From Silvimonas sp. JCM 19000 (GTDB lineage: Bacteria; Pseudomonadota; Gammaproteobacteria; Burkholderiales; Chitinibacteraceae), in NCBI GenBank assembly GCA_001313065.1, contig BBFD01000049.1:1-17987 (forward strand): DNA of 17,987 nucleotides, written 5' to 3'. The notes under the pieces are model-generated. The model was not told the DNA's origin. It saw only the letters and a list, made by a program, of their open reading frames with translations, and ran no database searches. Of the stretch, positions 16,442 through 17,987 are shown piece by piece (positions within the stretch are counted from its first letter, which is position 1; each line of letters begins with the position of its first letter). A program made the translations under genes and the position numbers.

Positions 16442-17723
16442 TCAGATTTGTTTAAGCGGAATACTGCGGGGTGCGGCGGTTTCGCGACGCTTGGCGCCGC
16501 CTTCCTGGTAACGCGTCACCACATAATCCTGCACGATGGCGAGAAATTCTTCGGTCACCCGATCGCCCTTCAGCGTGACGGTTTTTTTCGCCATCCACAT
16601 ACACCGGACACACCGGCACTTCGCCGGTGCCGGGCAAGCTGATGCCGATATCGGCCAGCTTGGATTCGCCCGGGCCATTCACCACACAGCCCATCACCGC
16701 CACCTTGAGGTCTTCCACGCCAGGATATTGCAGACGCCAGATCGGCATTTGCTCGCGCAGATATTGCTGGATGCCCTGCGCCAGTTCCTGGAATACGGTT
16801 GAGGTGGTGCGGCCGCAGCCTGGACACGCCGTCACCAGTGGCGTAAACGAACGCAAGCCCATGGTTTGCAACAGTTCTTGCGCCACAATCACTTCACGCG
16901 CGCGGTCACCGCCGGGTTCTGGCGTCAAGGAAATACGGATGGTGTCGCCAAAGCCGTCCTGCATCAGCACCGCCAGCGCGGCCGACGATGCACGATGCCT
17001 TTCGAGCCCATGCCGGCTTCGGTCAAACCCAGGTGTAGCGGATAATCGCAGCGGCCCGCCAGATCGCGGTAGACCTTGATCAGATCCTGCACGTGCGACA
17101 CCTTGCACGACAGGATGATCTTGTCTTGTGCCAGACCCCAGCTGACCGCTTGCGCCGCTGAATCCAGCGCGGAACGGATCAGCGCCTCGCGCATTACAGC
17201 GTCGGCAGGCAGCGGCTGCGCCAGCTTTGAGTTTTCGTCCATCAAGCGCACAGCCAACGCCTGATCGAGCGAGCCCCAGTTAACGCCAATGCGTACTGGT
17301 TTGTCGTACTCAATGGCTTTTTTCGATCATGAACGCAAACTTCTCGTCCTTTTTTCGAGCCCTTGCCCACATTGCCCGGGTTGATGCGGTATTTGGCCAA
17401 CGCTCGGCACATTCCGGGTAATCACGCAGCAGACGGTCACCGTTAAAGTGGAAGTCACCCACAATCGGCACCTCACAGCCCTTGGCGGCGAGAATGTCGC
17501 GGATGCGCGCCACTTGCGAGGCGGCCTCCGGGCTATTAACGGTAATGCGCACCATCTCCGAACCGGCGCGCCACAGATCGTAAATCTGCTGCGCAGTGCC
17601 GACGGCATCAACGGTATCGGTATTGGTCATGGACTGGACCACGATCGGATGATCGCTGCCTATCCAGACATTGCCCACGCGCACCTGGCGCGTGGGACGA
17701 CGAGGAATGCTATCGGTAATCAT
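16442..17723 (-). CDS. ispG: (E)-4-hydroxy-3-methylbut-2-enyl-diphosphate synthase IspG, with five indels
   Basis: IspG (GcpE) is the [4Fe-4S] enzyme converting MEcPP to HMBPP in the MEP isoprenoid pathway. The N-terminal TIM-barrel part shows [32 protein letters not shown] and [11 protein letters not shown]. The C-terminal cluster domain shows ACPGCGRT and [11 protein letters not shown], which supply the cluster cysteines. The frame breaks at five sites: one G lost near 17404 ([16 protein letters not shown]), +1 in T6 17350-17355 (SKKDEKF), +1 in T6 17322-17327 (MIEKAIEY), one G lost near 16984 ([12 protein letters not shown]), and +1 in T7 16582-16588 (DGEKTVTLKG). Corrected length is 426 aa, typical of betaproteobacteria. 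It starts 24 bases after the rodZ stop. Confidence 0.95.
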
Positions 17724-17747
17724 GATTTCTGCCTGGAGTAGAACCGC

Positions 17748-17987
17748 TTATTTCAGTTCCAGCGTTGCCACATTGTTCTTGATATACGGGGTCAGATCGA
17801 CTTCCTGGCCGTGCAGATACAGCTTGGTGCCGGGCGCGTTGCCAATCTTGATGTGATACGGGCCCGTGCCGCCAAAGCTGCGGTCTGTGCCCGACTTGAG
17901 CAGATTACCCACCAGGCGCGTGCCGCTGGCATCAGTAATCTGTACCCATGAATCTTCGGCCACCACCAGGCGCACCGGACCGTCGCC
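17748..17987 (-). CDS. rodZ: C-terminal part of RodZ-like protein (DUF4115 domain), cut by the window edge
   Basis: Eighty codons remain, open at the window edge and ending at TAA 17748. The segment has the C-terminal DUF4115 beta-domain pattern: SWVQITDASGTRL, then Gly-rich Pro-Tyr-His-Ile-Lys-Ile-Gly-Asn-Ala, then VDLTPYIKNNVATLELK. RodZ is a membrane protein with a cytoplasmic helix-turn-helix domain that links MreB to the wall-synthesis machinery. The helix-turn-helix and membrane helix would lie upstream, outside the window. Position immediately before ispG is the conserved gammaproteobacterial and betaproteobacterial order and supports the call. Confidence 0.88.
   Translation of the reverse strand, partial: GDGPVRLVVAEDSWVQITDASGTRLVGNLLKSGTDRSFGGTGPYHIKIGNAPGTKLYLHGQEVDLTPYIKNNVATLELK

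Noticed and set aside
15096..16511. A 471-codon plus-strand open frame opposite hisS
   Set aside because: It is the antisense shadow of hisS in GC-rich sequence. It has no recognisable motif, and the minus strand clearly encodes HisS.
13250..17723. Pseudogene decay of bamB, der, hisS and ispG
   Set aside because: These are mostly essential genes, protein motifs are fully conserved between breaks, and corrected lengths divide by three and match the families. Decay would also show substitutions and larger deletions.

Overview
The window is a stretch of core chromosome from a GC-rich betaproteobacterium, most likely a Neisseriales (Chromobacteriaceae-like) organism. This rests on gene order and protein character: rodZ-ispG-hisS-yfgM-bamB-der runs straight into hfq-hflX-hflK-hflC, then hisZ-purA. 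A DUF3460 gene and a paired bacterioferritin locus of the Neisseria type are also present. The genus is not determined. I see no phage, IS element, CRISPR array, tRNA, rRNA or defence system.

Layout. (1) 1-1635, minus strand: purT (purine synthesis) and a small DUF3460 gene, with a hairpin terminator between them. (2) 1631-4029: an iron-storage locus. hisN (minus) is divergent from two tandem bacterioferritin genes (plus), which converge on the bacterioferritin-associated ferredoxin gene bfd (minus). Fur-box-like sites lie at 2408-2426 and 3857-3873. The two bacterioferritin subunits are complementary: one keeps the haem methionine, the other keeps the diiron centre. (3) 4046-5094, plus: a PA0069-family radical SAM protein behind a dyad operator-like site. 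It ends in a terminator shared with purA. (4) 5163-7707, minus: hisZ-purA. (5) 7932-11540, minus: hfq-hflX-hflK-hflC (RNA chaperone, ribosome-rescue GTPase, FtsH regulators), with a terminator-like hairpin after hfq and a strong terminator after hflC. (6) 11814-17987, minus: rodZ (partial), ispG, hisS, yfgM, bamB, der, linking cell shape, isoprenoid synthesis, tRNA charging, envelope assembly and ribosome biogenesis.

The most striking signal is not a new system but damage to reading frames. At least eleven genes, mostly essential, carry single-base or small indels, and each affected gene reads through cleanly once these are corrected. The indels have a signature. A/T runs that should be 5-6 long are 6-8 long, and I find only one A/T run of exactly five in the whole window against about 26 of six to eight. 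G/C runs of 2-4 are usually one base short. This points to a homopolymer artefact of sequencing or assembly rather than biology. It hides several things: the Der P-loop (three deletions that cancel), a scrambled segment in bacterioferritin 1 (+1 and +2 cancel), a probable extra Phe in Hfq, and the true C-terminus of HisS. Gene spans below are the reconstructed full spans, and the indel sites are given in each entry.
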